Notes under the pieces: model-generated
The model's input: only the letters and a program-made list of their open reading frames with translations
Told to the model about the DNA's origin: nothing
The model's database searches: none
Made by a program: the position numbers and the translations under genes
Shown: positions 5,039 to 5,177 of the stretch, piece after piece
Position numbering within the stretch: position 1 is the stretch's first letter
Layout: each line of letters opens with the position of its first letter
Source: Oscillospiraceae bacterium
GTDB taxonomy: Bacteria; Bacillota; Clostridia; Oscillospirales; Ruminococcaceae
Reading direction: 5' to 3'
Assembly: GCA_019420135.1 (NCBI GenBank)
Contig: JAHZHS010000141.1
Coordinates: 1 to 5,177 of the forward strand
Length of the DNA: 5,177 bases

Positions 5039-5177
5039 ATGTTGTTTCAGATTTACGGCGAGAACGCCGGCTGGCAGCTGTTTGGATGGCTGCTGGTATT
5101 TGTGGGGCTGATTCTGGTCAATGAGTTGGCCCGCCGGACCAAACAGGGCGGTATCTTCTGCTTCTTGATCCTGCCTG
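5039..5177 (+). CDS. 5' end of a small membrane protein gene
   Basis: The frame starts at ATG 5039 and stays open to the window edge, giving 46 full residues. After a short polar start (MLFQIYGENAG) comes a hydrophobic helix, residues about 12-28 (WQLFGWLLVFVGLILVN), then a basic loop ELARRTKQ (29-36), and a second hydrophobic stretch beginning at about 37 (GGIFCFLILP). The charges suggest the loop is cytoplasmic, so the N-terminus would be outside. It lies 24 bases after hypA with no promoter or terminator between, so it is probably the fourth gene of the operon. From memory it resembles small integral membrane proteins of the DUF5692 type in Clostridia, but this fragment cannot prove it. 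A role in nickel or other ion transport is possible from context only. Confidence 0.75.
   Translation, partial: MLFQIYGENAGWQLFGWLLVFVGLILVNELARRTKQGGIFCFLILP

Overview
The window looks like chromosomal DNA from a GC-rich, strictly anaerobic Firmicute of the Clostridia, perhaps a gut Oscillospiraceae relative. This rests on strong G/C preference at third codon positions, AAAGGA/AAGGAGG ribosome sites, and a large oxygen-sensitive type of Fe-S flavoprotein. The taxonomic guess is inference. No mobile element, CRISPR array, tRNA or rRNA was seen.

Layout: (1) 1-122 is the 3' tail of an unidentified plus-strand gene. (2) 154-193 is a strong hairpin that can end transcription from both sides. (3) 213-920 on the minus strand is a GntR regulator of the FadR/FCD type. 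(4) 921-1141 is a divergent control region with candidate promoters for both directions, a FadR-like operator candidate just downstream of the regulator's promoter, and small inverted repeats around the hypB promoter. (5) 1142-5177 on the plus strand is a tight gene set: hypB, a 922-residue multidomain Fe-S/FAD/NAD(P) oxidoreductase, hypA, and the start of a small membrane protein that runs off the window. Gaps are 29, 1 and 24 bases, and each of the four genes has a purine-rich ribosome site 8 bases before its start, so they are probably one operon.

HypA and HypB are the two nickel-delivery proteins of [NiFe]-hydrogenase maturation (and of urease in some bacteria). Both keep their metal ligands here. 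The most unusual feature is what lies between them: not hypC, D, E or F, nor a hydrogenase subunit, but a GltD/NfnB-like flavoprotein with an extra cysteine-rich N-terminal region and a C-terminal ferredoxin-like domain. A working hypothesis is that the operon couples nickel delivery to an NADH-linked electron-transfer protein, either serving a nickel enzyme encoded elsewhere or acting in metallocentre assembly. The divergent GntR regulator, whose effector domain has lost most of its usual metal ligands, is a plausible controller. The function of the whole set is not established by the sequence alone.
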